Assembly (NCBI GenBank): GCA_000753455.2
Contig: LM994670.1
Span: forward strand, 334,465 to 398,464
Reading direction: 5' to 3'
DNA: 64,000 bases
Origin: Clostridium jeddahitimonense
GTDB taxonomy: Bacteria; Bacillota; Clostridia; Clostridiales; Clostridiaceae
A program made the translations under genes and the position numbers. The notes under the pieces are model-generated. The model was not told the DNA's origin. It searched no databases and worked only from the letters and a program-made list of their open reading frames with translations. Each line of letters opens with the position of its first letter. Position 1 is the stretch's first letter. Shown here piece after piece: positions 1 through 8,333 of the stretch.

Positions 1-857
1 ATGGTAAAAAATACTTCCAAGCTACGCATAATGTATTTACAGCTCATGCAAGATCAATTGAATTATATAAGAGCTTAAAGCAATATGGAGAGATCGGCAT
101 AACTCATGTATTCTCACCAGCGTTTAGTGTGGATGAAAATCCAGAGAATATAGAAGCTACTATGCATGCTAGAGAGGTAGATACGCATTGGTATTATGAT
201 CCAATATTAAAAGGTGAATATCCAGAATATGTTGTTAAACATATTGAAAAATTAGGATTTACTCCTGATTGGACAGAAGAAGAATTAGCAGTAATAAAAA
301 GAGCTGCTGATAAGAATGACTTTATTGGATTAAACTATTACCAACCTCAAAGAGTTATGAAAAATGATGTATCAGAAGAAGTTGAAAGAACCAGAGAAAA
401 CTCAACTGGGGCGCCAGGAAACCCTTCATTTGATGGTGTTTATAAGACTGTTATGATGGATGATAAAAAGTATACTAAATGGGGATGGGAAATATCACCT
501 GAAGGATTTTTAGCTGGATTAAGACTTCTTAAAGAAAGATACGGTGACGTTAAAATGTATATCACTGAAAATGGATTAGGTGATGAAGATCCAATAATTG
601 AAGATGAAATAGTAGATATTCCAAGAATTAAATATATTGAAGAACATTTAAGCGCTGTTAAGATGGCTATACAAGAAGGAATCAATATGAAGGGATATTA
701 TGCTTGGTCTGTTATAGATTTATTAAGCTGGTTAAATGGATATAAGAAGCAATATGGATTTATATATGTAGATCATAAAAATAATCTTGAAAGAAAGAAA
801 AAGGCATCATTCCACTGGTACAAGAATGTAATTGAGACTAGAGGAGAAGAACTATAA
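1..857 (+). CDS. 6-phospho-beta-glucosidase, GH1 family (5' truncated by window edge)
   Basis: Cytoplasmic glycosidase that would cleave phosphorylated beta-glucosides such as cellobiose-6-phosphate. The reading frame is open from base 3, and 284 C-terminal residues remain. Alignment by eye with the complete GH1 enzyme downstream suggests about 190 N-terminal residues, including the acid/base Glu, lie outside the window. The nucleophile motif YITENGLGDED is present, as is the C-terminal SVIDLLSWLNGYKKQYGFIY segment that binds the phosphorylated sugar in this family. A strong terminator follows directly. The substrate is inferred from the neighbouring PTS genes. An internal ATG at 129 is not the real start, because the family homology continues upstream of it. 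Confidence 0.9.
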   Translation, partial: GKKYFQATHNVFTAHARSIELYKSLKQYGEIGITHVFSPAFSVDENPENIEATMHAREVDTHWYYDPILKGEYPEYVVKHIEKLGFTPDWTEEELAVIKRAADKNDFIGLNYYQPQRVMKNDVSEEVERTRENSTGAPGNPSFDGVYKTVMMDDKKYTKWGWEISPEGFLAGLRLLKERYGDVKMYITENGLGDEDPIIEDEIVDIPRIKYIEEHLSAVKMAIQEGINMKGYYAWSVIDLLSWLNGYKKQYGFIYVDHKNNLERKKKASFHWYKNVIETRGEEL

Positions 858-871
858 AATACACTAAAGAA

Positions 872-917
872 ATGACAAGTACTAGGAAGTTATTCCTAAT
901 TACTTGTCATTTTTCTT
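872..917 (+). terminator. Rho-independent terminator after truncated GH1 gene
   Basis: A 10-bp stem (ATGACAAGTA with TACTTGTCAT) encloses an inner AGGA/TCCT stem. It is followed by TTTTTCTTT and lies 14 nt after the stop codon. Confidence 0.85.
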
Positions 918-970
918 TAAAAATTATAAGATAAATATACAAAATAATTATTGGGTAATATATAAATAGG

Positions 971-999
971 TTGTTTTATAATTAATATTTTATTACAAT
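971..999 (+). promoter_or_regulatory. Putative sigma-A promoter of the rpiR-type gene
   Basis: TTGTTT and TACAAT are separated by exactly 17 bp, about 40 nt upstream of the RpiR-family start codon. Both boxes are close to consensus. Assigned by eye only. Confidence 0.55.
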
Positions 1000-1040
1000 G
1001 TAGTACAAAAAGAAGCTAAAGAAAAAGGGGAAGTAGAAGT

Positions 1041-1781
1041 ATGTTTAGTCACGATAAAATTCAAAGTTTAAACGAATTAGAATTATCTCTATATAGCTAT
1101 ATAATAAAAAATAGTGAAAAAGTTATATATATGAGAATTAGAGAATTAGCAAACGAAGCTCATGTTTCTACTACTACAATTTTGAGGTTTTGTAAAAAGT
1201 TAAACTGTGATGGATTTTCTGAATTTAAAGTAAAATTAAAATTATACATAGAAAATGGAGAGAGTAATCAATTGACTGATAATACTGCAATGTTGATTGA
1301 TTTCTTAAGAAAATCAGAAACAGAGGATTTTAAAAACAAAATTAAACAAATATGTGAGGTTATAAACACAGTAGATAATGTCGTATTTGTTGGAATAGGT
1401 TTTTCAGGAGTACTTGGTAAATATGCAGCAAGATACATTTCAGCTGTAGGTAAATTCGCAATGTATTTAGATGATCCTTTTTATCCAACATCCTGCAAAC
1501 ATTATGAGAATAGTGTAGCGATAGTATTTTCAGTATCAGGTGAAACTCCAACAGTTATAGATCATGTTAATAGATTAAAGAAGGAAAAAAGTAAAGTTAT
1601 AAGTGTAACTAATAATGAAAATTGTACTTTAGCAAAAATGTCTGATATTAATATAAGTTATTATGTTCAACAAGATAAAGCTCAAGGACATGATATAACA
1701 ACTCAGGTCCCTGTTTTATATATAATTGAAACAATAGGAAAAAAATTATATAACTATTATTTACAATACCCTAAAAAATAA
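1041..1781 (+). CDS. RpiR/MurR-family transcriptional regulator
   Basis: DNA-binding regulator of sugar metabolism, 246 aa. Residues about 1-75 form the HTH_6 domain; the recognition-helix region reads VSTTTILRFCKKL. Residues about 105-230 form a SIS sugar-phosphate-binding domain with FVGIGFSGVLGKYAARY and VFSVSGETPTVIDHV. The start has GGGGAAG a few bases upstream. It lies between two GH1 genes, and its own terminator separates it from the downstream bgl-PTS operon. The likely job is to sense a phosphorylated sugar and control these genes. The direction of control (activator or repressor) cannot be read from sequence. Confidence 0.88.
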   Translation: MFSHDKIQSLNELELSLYSYIIKNSEKVIYMRIRELANEAHVSTTTILRFCKKLNCDGFSEFKVKLKLYIENGESNQLTDNTAMLIDFLRKSETEDFKNKIKQICEVINTVDNVVFVGIGFSGVLGKYAARYISAVGKFAMYLDDPFYPTSCKHYENSVAIVFSVSGETPTVIDHVNRLKKEKSKVISVTNNENCTLAKMSDINISYYVQQDKAQGHDITTQVPVLYIIETIGKKLYNYYLQYPKK

Positions 1782-1794
1782 ATAAGGATTTTTT

Positions 1795-1830
1795 GAAAAT
1801 ATACAAAACAATGTGTATTTTCTTTTTTTA
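1795..1830 (+). terminator. Terminator after rpiR-type gene
   Basis: GAAAATATAC pairs with GTGTATTTTC (one G-U pair) across an 8-nt loop, followed by a run of seven T. Confidence 0.75.
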
Positions 1831-1973
1831 TATACAATTCTCTAAATGTATATACAATTTATGAAAACATCTAAAATGAAAGGGTTTACAAAGGTGTATA
1901 TAAAGATATCAAAAAACAAAGTGTTATATAAAAGTGACACGTTTTAAACATTAAGCACTTGTTTTTTATAATG

Positions 1974-1987
1974 TGAAAATGATTACA
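1974..1987 (+). promoter_or_regulatory. CcpA (cre)-like operator
   Basis: TGAAAATGATTACA matches the cre consensus TGWAANCGNTNWCA at 13 of 14 positions (T for C at position 7). It overlaps the -35 box of the bgl promoter, the usual arrangement for catabolite repression. Function is inferred. Confidence 0.55.
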
Positions 1988-2011
1988 AATCATAAAAATA
2001 TGTAGTATACT
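1983..2011 (+). promoter_or_regulatory. Promoter of the bgl-PTS operon
   Basis: TTACAA and TATACT are separated by 17 bp. The predicted start near 2018 gives a leader of only about 25 nt, with no room for an antiterminator hairpin. A cre-like site covers the -35 box. Confidence 0.65.
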
Positions 2012-2045
2012 TTAGTCACAGGGAAGGAAAAGAGGTGAAACGATA

Positions 2046-3482
2046 GTGATTCATTCAGAATTAGATAAATTTAAAGATGGATTTCTATGGGGAAGTGCCT
2101 CGGCAGCATATCAAGTTGAAGGTGCCTTTGACAAGGATGGAAAAGGTTTAAGTATATGGGATACATTTAGTAAATTAGATGGAACAACATATAAATCAAC
2201 AAATGGTGATATTGCAGTTGATCATTACAACAGATATAAAGAAGATGTTGCTTTAATGAAAGAAATGGGATTAAAGGCATACAGATTCTCGATATCATGG
2301 AGTCGTATCTTTCCGGAAGGAAGAGGACAAGTTAATGAAGATGGTTTAAGGTTTTATGATAACTTAATAGATGAGTTAATAAAAAGTGATATTAAACCAA
2401 TAATTACAATATATCATTGGGATTTACCACAAAAGCTCCAAGACTTATATGGCGGTTGGGAATCGAGAGAGATTATTGATGACTTTAATAATTACTGTAT
2501 AACTCTTTATAAGAGATATGGAGATAGGGTAAAGTATTGGGTAACATTAAATGAACAAAATGTATTCATATTATTAGGATATAAATTAGCGCTTCATCCA
2601 CCAATGATAAAGGATGATAAGAGGATGCTAAATGCAAATCATATTGCAAGTTTAGCAAATGCAAAAGCTATTGAATCATTTAGAAAATATGTACCTAATG
2701 GAATGATTGGTCCAAGCTTTGCTTTCACACCAAATTATGCATACACTTGTAAGACAGAAGATGTTCTAGCAAGAGAAAATGCAGAAGATATGAATTGTCA
2801 CTGGTGGTTAGATATATATTGTTGGGGAACATATCCAACATTTACTCTAAACAGGTATGAGAGACAAGGTGTGGCACCAGAAATTGAAGATGGTGATATT
2901 GAACTTTTAGAAAGAGGAAAACCTGATTTTATAGGAATCAACTATTATAGAAGTGAAACTGTCGAAGCGAATGAAATCGATGGAATAAGTGATTTTGAGG
3001 AAATAAATACTTCTGGTAAGAAGGGAACAGCAAAAAATTATGGAGTTCCAGGAGTTTTTAAAACAATAAAGAATCCACATTTAGATTCAACAAATTGGGA
3101 TTGGGAGATAGATTCTACAGGATTAAGAATAGGAATTAGAAGAATAAATAGTAGATATAGACTTCCTATACTAATCACTGAAAATGGTTTGGGAGAGTTT
3201 GATAGATTAGAAGATGGACAGGTTAATGATGATTATAGAATAAATTATATAAGAAATCATATAAAGGCTTGTCAGGAAGCAATCACAGATGGAGCTGAAC
3301 TATTAGGATATTGCACTTGGTCCTTCACAGATTTACTAAGTTGGTTAAATGGTTACCAAAAACGTTATGGATTTGTATATGTAGATAGAGATGAGTCAAA
3401 TGTAAAGGATTTAAGACGTTTTAAAAAGAAAAGTTTCTATTGGTATAAAAAAGTAATAGAAACAAATGGTGAAGTTTTATAA
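2046..3482 (+). CDS. 6-phospho-beta-glucosidase, GH1 family
   Basis: Complete 478-aa GH1 enzyme expected to hydrolyse phospho-beta-glucosides delivered by the PTS encoded just downstream. The N-terminal GH1 signature FLWGSASAAYQVEGA is present. The acid/base is Glu170 in TLNEQN and the nucleophile is Glu379 in ITENGLG. The start is GTG, with AGGTGA seven bases upstream; no better start lies nearby. It heads an apparent operon with IIB and IIC genes. Exact substrate (cellobiose, gentiobiose or arbutin phosphate) is not determined by sequence. Confidence 0.93.
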   Translation: MIHSELDKFKDGFLWGSASAAYQVEGAFDKDGKGLSIWDTFSKLDGTTYKSTNGDIAVDHYNRYKEDVALMKEMGLKAYRFSISWSRIFPEGRGQVNEDGLRFYDNLIDELIKSDIKPIITIYHWDLPQKLQDLYGGWESREIIDDFNNYCITLYKRYGDRVKYWVTLNEQNVFILLGYKLALHPPMIKDDKRMLNANHIASLANAKAIESFRKYVPNGMIGPSFAFTPNYAYTCKTEDVLARENAEDMNCHWWLDIYCWGTYPTFTLNRYERQGVAPEIEDGDIELLERGKPDFIGINYYRSETVEANEIDGISDFEEINTSGKKGTAKNYGVPGVFKTIKNPHLDSTNWDWEIDSTGLRIGIRRINSRYRLPILITENGLGEFDRLEDGQVNDDYRINYIRNHIKACQEAITDGAELLGYCTWSFTDLLSWLNGYQKRYGFVYVDRDESNVKDLRRFKKKSFYWYKKVIETNGEVL

Positions 3483-3548
3483 GTTTATAATTAAAAATTA
3501 ATATATGAAAATAAAAATATAAATATTTAAGTTTTAGGAGGAATTATC

Positions 3549-3854
3549 ATGAAAAATATTTTATTAGTATGTGCAGCGGGAATGTCAACAAGTCTTTTAG
3601 TAAACAAAATGAAAGCAGCAGCAAATGATAGAGGATTAGAGATAGAAATAAACGCTTTACCAGTATCTGAATGTTCATCAGTAATAGATAAGGTAGATAT
3701 CGTATTATTAGGGCCACAAGTTAGATTCCAAAAGCCACAAGTAGATGCTTTAGTAAATGGAAGAATTCCAGTAGAAGTAATTGATATGAGATTATATGGA
3801 ACAATGAACGGAAAAGCTATATTAGAACAAGTTATAGAAAAAATTGGAGAATAA
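3549..3854 (+). CDS. PTS lactose/cellobiose-family IIB component
   Basis: A 101-aa cytoplasmic phosphocarrier. The phosphorylated residue is Cys8 in LLVCAAGMSTSLL, followed by the P-loop-like Cys loop typical of IIB-cellobiose proteins. It passes phosphate from IIA to the incoming sugar. A strong AGGAGG site precedes the ATG. It lies between the GH1 gene and IIC, so it belongs to the same beta-glucoside operon. Confidence 0.95.
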   Translation: MKNILLVCAAGMSTSLLVNKMKAAANDRGLEIEINALPVSECSSVIDKVDIVLLGPQVRFQKPQVDALVNGRIPVEVIDMRLYGTMNGKAILEQVIEKIGE

Positions 3855-3897
3855 TAAATAATATTTATTATAATTAAAAATTAAGGGGGAAGAAAAA

Positions 3898-5229
3898 ATG
3901 AATTTTATGGACAAATTCAATAGCCTTATTGAAAGAGCTCTAGTGCCACTAGCAGCAAAACTTAACGCACAAAGACATATATGTGCAGTAAGAGACGCAT
4001 TTATACTAACATTCCCATTAACAATGGCTGGTTCGTTAATGGTATTATTAAACTTCGTTTTATTATCACCAGATGGATTCGTAGCTAATCTTTTAGGGTT
4101 AGGTAAATTAATACCAAATTTAGCAGATTATCAAGCAATATTTTCACCTGTTTTAAAAGGTTCTTTAGATATATTAGCAATTATGGTAGTATTCTTAATT
4201 GCTAGAAATATTGCTAAGACACTTGGTGGAGATGACTTATTAACTGGATTAACAGCACTTTCAGTATTCTTTATCATCTATCCAGCAGCTGTAGACGGTG
4301 GGCTACCAACTCAATACATGGGACCACAAGGGTTATTCGTTGCAATTATAGTAGGTTTATTAGTAGGGGAAATTTTAACAAAGCTTTCTAAATCACCAAA
4401 GTTAGAAATTAAAATGCCAGAGCAAGTGCCTCCAGCAGTTGCAAGAACATTTAAAATATTACTTCCAATTATCATAGTTACAATTGGATTCTCAGTTATG
4501 AACTTCGTATTATTAAAAGTTACAGATGGTGGCGGAATCCACACATTAGTTTACAATGTATTACAAGCACCTTTAACTAAGTTAGGTGATAGCATTATAT
4601 CAGTAATTATATTTGGATTAGTAGCTAACCTTCTATGGGTTATGGGTATTCACGGACCAAATACAATTGCAGCAGTAAGAGACGTAACTTTTGCTGAAGC
4701 AAATGCAGCAAACTTAAAATTCGTTTCTGAAATGGGAACTGCATGGGGAGCACCTTATCCAAATACTTGGGCTTTATATGATGCATTCTCAAACTACGGT
4801 GGATCAGGAATGACTTTAGGATTAATCATTGCAATCTTTATCTTCAGTAGACAAAGAGACCAAAAAGATATTGCTAAGTTATCTTTAGCACCAGGTTTAT
4901 TCAACATAAACGAATCAATTATATTCGGTTTACCAATAGTATTAAACCCAATGTTCTTAATACCTTTCTTATTAGTACCAACAGTAAATGTACTTATAGG
5001 ATATTTCGCAATTAAGTTTAACTTAATGCCACCAGTAGCGTACTCAGTGCCTTGGACAACTCCAGGACCACTAATACCTTTCTTAGGAACAGGTGGAAAC
5101 ATTATGGCTCTAGTATTTGGATTTATCTGTCTAGCAGTCAGCGTATTAATCTATGCACCATTCGTAATAGCTTCTAACAAAGCAGCGGCTAAAATGAATG
5201 AAACAAATGAGTATACAGAAATAGCTTAA
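3898..5229 (+). CDS. PTS lactose/cellobiose-family IIC permease
   Basis: A 443-aa integral membrane permease that moves the beta-glucoside across the membrane while IIB phosphorylates it. Multiple hydrophobic segments run through the protein, and the family's substrate-site stretch FNINESIIFGLPIVLNP is present. Length is normal for CelB/LicC proteins. It starts 43 nt after IIB behind an AAGGGGGAAG site. The order IIB-IIC-hairpin-IIA is notable because IIA is set apart by a perfect palindrome. Confidence 0.95.
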   Translation: MNFMDKFNSLIERALVPLAAKLNAQRHICAVRDAFILTFPLTMAGSLMVLLNFVLLSPDGFVANLLGLGKLIPNLADYQAIFSPVLKGSLDILAIMVVFLIARNIAKTLGGDDLLTGLTALSVFFIIYPAAVDGGLPTQYMGPQGLFVAIIVGLLVGEILTKLSKSPKLEIKMPEQVPPAVARTFKILLPIIIVTIGFSVMNFVLLKVTDGGGIHTLVYNVLQAPLTKLGDSIISVIIFGLVANLLWVMGIHGPNTIAAVRDVTFAEANAANLKFVSEMGTAWGAPYPNTWALYDAFSNYGGSGMTLGLIIAIFIFSRQRDQKDIAKLSLAPGLFNINESIIFGLPIVLNPMFLIPFLLVPTVNVLIGYFAIKFNLMPPVAYSVPWTTPGPLIPFLGTGGNIMALVFGFICLAVSVLIYAPFVIASNKAAAKMNETNEYTEIA

Positions 5230-5268
5230 TGTAGAAAAATATAGAACAATAACGAAAAATGTAGTATA

Positions 5269-5301
5269 CTAATTCTAGTTGCATTGTGCAACTAGAATTA
5301 G
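5269..5301. repeat. Perfect 15-bp hairpin between IIC and IIA genes
   Basis: CTAATTCTAGTTGCA and its exact reverse complement are separated by the loop TTG. No T-run follows, so it does not look like a normal terminator. A TATACT box at 5265-5270 overlaps its left edge. It may be an RNA stability or processing element, or an operator. Structure is seen; function is unknown. Confidence 0.8.
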
Positions 5302-5323
5302 TTTACATTAAAGGAGAAGAATT

Positions 5324-5638
5324 ATGAACGAATTAGAATTAGTAGCATTTGAAATCATAAGTAATGTAGGTATGGGTAAATCTTTAGCTATGGAAGCTAT
5401 AAGAGAAGGTAGACAAGGTAATTATGAATTAGCTGAACAAAAATTAGAAGAAGCTAAACAATTCTTATTACAAGGACACCATGCACACGCTGGATTAATT
5501 CAAAAAGAAGCTGCAGGAGAAAAGTTAGAATTCTCTTTAATAATAATGCATGCTGAAGACCAATTAATAAGTGCAGAAACTATAAAAGATTTAGCGTTTG
5601 AAATGATCGAAATGCATAAGAGCTTAAATAGAGCTTAA
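5324..5638 (+). CDS. PTS lactose/cellobiose-family IIA component
   Basis: A 104-aa helical phosphocarrier that takes phosphate from HPr. The phosphorylated residue should be His76 in IIMHAEDQLISAE, matching the type-3 IIA signature. It has its own AAGGAG site. It completes the IIB-IIC-IIA set but lies 94 nt beyond IIC, after a strong hairpin, so its dosage may be set separately. Confidence 0.93.
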   Translation: MNELELVAFEIISNVGMGKSLAMEAIREGRQGNYELAEQKLEEAKQFLLQGHHAHAGLIQKEAAGEKLEFSLIIMHAEDQLISAETIKDLAFEMIEMHKSLNRA

Positions 5639-5650
5639 TTTAAAAACGTA

Positions 5651-5741
5651 TTATAAGATACCATAGTATAAAAGGTGTAAACGCTTTATAAGTGTAAGTA
5701 AAAAACATCTTTTATACTATGTAAGTATCTTTTGTTATAAA
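5651..5741 (+). terminator. Large terminator-like hairpin after IIA gene
   Basis: Two stacked stems form: AAGATAC with GTATCTT, and ATAGTATAAAA with TTTTATACTAT. They enclose a loop of about 36 nt and end in TTTTG. The loop contains TGTAAACGCTTTAT, which resembles a cre site at 12 of 14 positions. Termination is likely; the cre resemblance may be chance. Confidence 0.55.
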
Positions 5742-5769
5742 TAATATAATTTAAATAATTATTTATAAG

Positions 5770-5798
5770 TTGACAAAAATAAATACTTTTGATAAAAT
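5770..5798 (+). promoter_or_regulatory. Promoter of tRNA-Trp
   Basis: A perfect TTGACA and TAAAAT are separated by 17 bp, placing the start a few bases before the mature tRNA 5' end. Confidence 0.8.
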
Positions 5799-5810
5799 TA
5801 TTTTTGCTGA

Positions 5811-5885
5811 AGGGGTATGGCTCAACGGTAGAGTAGTGGTCTCCAAAACCATTGGTTGTGGGTTCAAATCCTACTGCCCCTGCCA
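5811..5885 (+). tRNA. trnW: tRNA-Trp (anticodon CCA)
   Basis: The cloverleaf folds by eye. The acceptor stem is AGGGGTA with TGCCCCT. The anticodon stem GTGGT/ACCAT carries loop CTCCAAA. The T arm is GTGGG-TTCAAAT-CCTAC. The 3' G-CCA is encoded. Length is 75 nt. It has its own promoter and terminator and interrupts the beta-glucoside cluster. Confidence 0.97.
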
Positions 5886-5914
5886 AAGACTTAGTTTATC
5901 TAAGTCTTTTTTTT
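5886..5914 (+). terminator. Terminator of tRNA-Trp
   Basis: AAGACTTAG pairs perfectly with CTAAGTCTT across a 5-nt loop, followed by a T-run, immediately after the CCA end. Confidence 0.9.
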
Positions 5915-6063
5915 ATTTTTTTAATTTGTATGTTAATAAAAAATATAGTATTATAAATAAAAGCAAAAGGTATGATATTATTGTTTATAAAGTGTAAAAA
6001 TAGAATTGATTTATACTTTAATTTTTAAGCTCATACAAAAGAGAATTAATAGGAGTATTATTT

Positions 6064-6912
6064 ATGATAATAGAAAAGGTATTAAATAATAACGTTGTTG
6101 TCTCGATAGATCCTAAAACAAAAAAAGAAATTATTCTTTTAGGAAGTGGAATTGCTTTTAATAGAAAAATAGGTCAAGAAGTAGATGAAAGTAAAATTGA
6201 AAAAACATTTATTTTAGATGATAAGACATTAGGAAATAAATTTAAAAAGTTAATAAACCAGATACCAGATGGGGTTTTTCAATTATCTCATGAAATAATA
6301 TCTCATGCTAGCAAAGAACTAAATGTGAAATTTGATAAGCAAATATATATATCTTTATCAGATCATATAGCTTTTGCAATAAAGAGATATAAAAAGAATA
6401 TGATGATAAAAAATGAGTTATTAAGTGAAATTAGAAGAGTTCATAAAAATGAGTATAAAGTAGCCTTGTGGGCATTAAATTTTTTAAATAAAAAATTAAA
6501 AATTGAACTACCTGAAGATGAAGCTGGATTTATAGCATTACATTTTATTAATGCAAGTTTAAATCAAACTACAACAAGTTCTATAGAATCTACTAAAATA
6601 GTTAAGGATATATTAAATATTATAAGATATTATTTTGCTTTAGAATTTAATGAAGATGACTTAAATTATGATAGATTACTTACTCATTTAAAATATTTTT
6701 CTAAGAGAATAATAACAAATAATCAGGATAACAATTCAGAAGATGAATTTATGAATATGGTAATTAAAAGCTATCCAGAAGCTTATAATTGTACATTGAA
6801 GATAAAAGAATATATAGTAAATAATTATAAATATGAAGTAAATAGTAATGAAATAGTATATCTAACACTACATATTCAAAGAATTATTTCTGTGGCTAAA
6901 GAGAATTATTAA
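6064..6912 (+). CDS. LicT/BglG-family transcription antiterminator
   Basis: RNA-binding regulator of beta-glucoside genes, 282 aa. Residues 1-55 form the co-antiterminator RNA-binding domain, which begins MIIEKVLNNNVVVSID. Two PRD domains follow, with His-containing segments LSDHIAFAIKRY, EAGFIALHFINA and VYLTLHIQRII that the PTS would phosphorylate. I found no RAT-type antiterminator sequence in the leaders inside the window. The target may be the operon of the truncated GH1 gene upstream, but that is inference. A TAGGAG site precedes the ATG. Confidence 0.92.
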   Translation: MIIEKVLNNNVVVSIDPKTKKEIILLGSGIAFNRKIGQEVDESKIEKTFILDDKTLGNKFKKLINQIPDGVFQLSHEIISHASKELNVKFDKQIYISLSDHIAFAIKRYKKNMMIKNELLSEIRRVHKNEYKVALWALNFLNKKLKIELPEDEAGFIALHFINASLNQTTTSSIESTKIVKDILNIIRYYFALEFNEDDLNYDRLLTHLKYFSKRIITNNQDNNSEDEFMNMVIKSYPEAYNCTLKIKEYIVNNYKYEVNSNEIVYLTLHIQRIISVAKENY

Positions 6913-6939
6913 AAAGAGACGGTTTCCCGTCTCTTTTTT
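6911..6939. terminator. Bidirectional terminator between licT-type and phytase-like genes
   Basis: AAAGAGACGG pairs with CCGTCTCTTT across a 4-nt loop, with A-run and T-run flanks. It serves both convergent genes. Confidence 0.9.
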
Positions 6940-7804
6940 AGCATTTGATATCTTTAACTACCCATTGAGAGTATGGAGTGTCATAATTAGAAGCTTTATT
7001 TTCTTGAATATACTCATAAAATGATTCAAGAAAGTCTAACCTATAACCATCATTAGTTAATACAACTCCACCAATATTATATTGATAAGAAAGAATTTGA
7101 TCTAGTGTTAAGTTATTTTGATTATTCATTATTTGATAAAGCACCATAAATGTAGTGGTTCTACCTTCACCAGCATGACAATGAAAATGTAGGTGAAGAT
7201 CATCAGGTTTATTTTTTATAAAGTTTACAAAGTCATCTACAGTTTCAGGTGTAGGAACTCCACCATCCCTAACCGCATAACGCTTATATTGCATTCCACA
7301 ATCTATTACAGCATTTTCTTCAGTACACACAGATTCTGCTTCTACACATTTGTATAATTTACCATTTTTATGAAATATATTGACTTGTGAATTTATTTTT
7401 ATTTTATTAAGTTCTGAAATTTCTTTTTCTGTAGTTTCTACTGAATCAAAACCATTATTAACTAGTTTATAGAAGTTGTGGTAGCTTATAGCTAAGTCAT
7501 TTAATAGTCCATGAGACTCTTGTCTTAAGTCTACAATACATATATTAGGTTTATTTATAGCCTTTTTCAATGGTTCTACTTGATCCTTTGTAAATTGTGC
7601 ACTTCCTGAAATATTAAGAAGTGTAGCATCTCTAAACTTATTAGGCAAAGGTGTTTTTAAATCACTATCTAATATAATAACATCTTTATTTTTCTTAAAG
7701 ATATAAGAATTATTATCTGATTTAGGAAAAGCACCTATTAAGGTTGAAGATGATATAAGGATTGCGGATAGTATGGATAATTTCTTTAAAAATTTACTAT
7801 TCAT
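6938..7804 (-). CDS. Secreted phytase-like / dual-specificity cysteine phosphatase
   Basis: A 288-aa exported phosphatase. Residues about 1-30 form a signal peptide (MNSKFLKK, then a hydrophobic stretch ending near IGAFPKS). The P-loop HCHAGEGRTTTFM gives the CX5R motif with Cys209 and Arg215. This closely resembles the active site of Selenomonas-type PTP-like myo-inositol hexakisphosphatases. An upstream RDGGVPTPETVDDF segment likely carries the general-acid Asp. Substrate could be phytate or phosphoproteins. It is convergent with the antiterminator gene and not in an operon. Confidence 0.82.
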   Translation of the reverse strand: MNSKFLKKLSILSAILISSSTLIGAFPKSDNNSYIFKKNKDVIILDSDLKTPLPNKFRDATLLNISGSAQFTKDQVEPLKKAINKPNICIVDLRQESHGLLNDLAISYHNFYKLVNNGFDSVETTEKEISELNKIKINSQVNIFHKNGKLYKCVEAESVCTEENAVIDCGMQYKRYAVRDGGVPTPETVDDFVNFIKNKPDDLHLHFHCHAGEGRTTTFMVLYQIMNNQNNLTLDQILSYQYNIGGVVLTNDGYRLDFLESFYEYIQENKASNYDTPYSQWVVKDIKC

Positions 7805-7947
7805 ATATATACCTCCATTTATAGAATTTATAATATTTTTTGTTATTTAAACTTTTATTATTCAAGTCAGATAATTTATTGAAACGTGAAATATGTTTAA
7901 AAAATGAAAAAGTGGACAGTATTTAAGAAAAAGGTTAGGTGTTTTTT

Positions 7948-8193
7948 ATGGATTTTATGTATATTCAATTAGTAATTTTTTTAACTATAATATTGAGTGC
8001 TGTCCTAGGTGGTAAGAAAGGTGCATTTATATCCTTTTTAGTATGGGCAGTTGAAACCTATATAGTATTTAGAGTAGATAGTTTTAGTTATTTACAGCTT
8101 ATAACATTAGGTTTAGCATTCCAAATAGCTATAATAATAGCTGTAATAAGAGATTTACTTACTAAACAATTTAAAAAGAAAGCAAATAATTAG
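7948..8193 (+). CDS. Small membrane protein of unknown function
   Basis: An 81-aa protein with about three hydrophobic segments (ILSAVLGGKKGAFISFLVWA and LITLGLAFQIAIIIAVI among them) and a basic tail, KKANN. I chose the ATG with TTAGGTG seven bases upstream; a GTG nine bases earlier is possible but overlaps that site. I do not recognise the family. It stands alone between the phosphatase and the spore protein gene. Confidence 0.6.
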   Translation: MDFMYIQLVIFLTIILSAVLGGKKGAFISFLVWAVETYIVFRVDSFSYLQLITLGLAFQIAIIIAVIRDLLTKQFKKKANN

Positions 8194-8333
8194 CATTAAC
8201 TTTCCATGATTTTCTTGTAATATAAAAGTATCCTTCGGGCAAGATAATAGTGTAGACAGGGAAGACAATAAAATATAAAAAATATTTTATCAGTTACTGT
8301 TTATAATACCTAAAGCCAAGGGAGGAATCAGAA

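Noticed and set aside
5676..5689. cre-like TGTAAACGCTTTAT in the terminator loop after IIA
   Set aside because: It matches only 12 of 14 positions and is not near a promoter.
5686..5886. Minus-strand ORF beginning MAGAVGFEPTT
   Set aside because: It is the antisense translation of tRNA-Trp. AVGFEPTT-type peptides are a well-known annotation artefact of the conserved T-arm.
5770..5997. Plus-strand ORF of 75 codons across the tRNA
   Set aside because: It covers the tRNA promoter, tRNA and terminator, and has no ribosome site.
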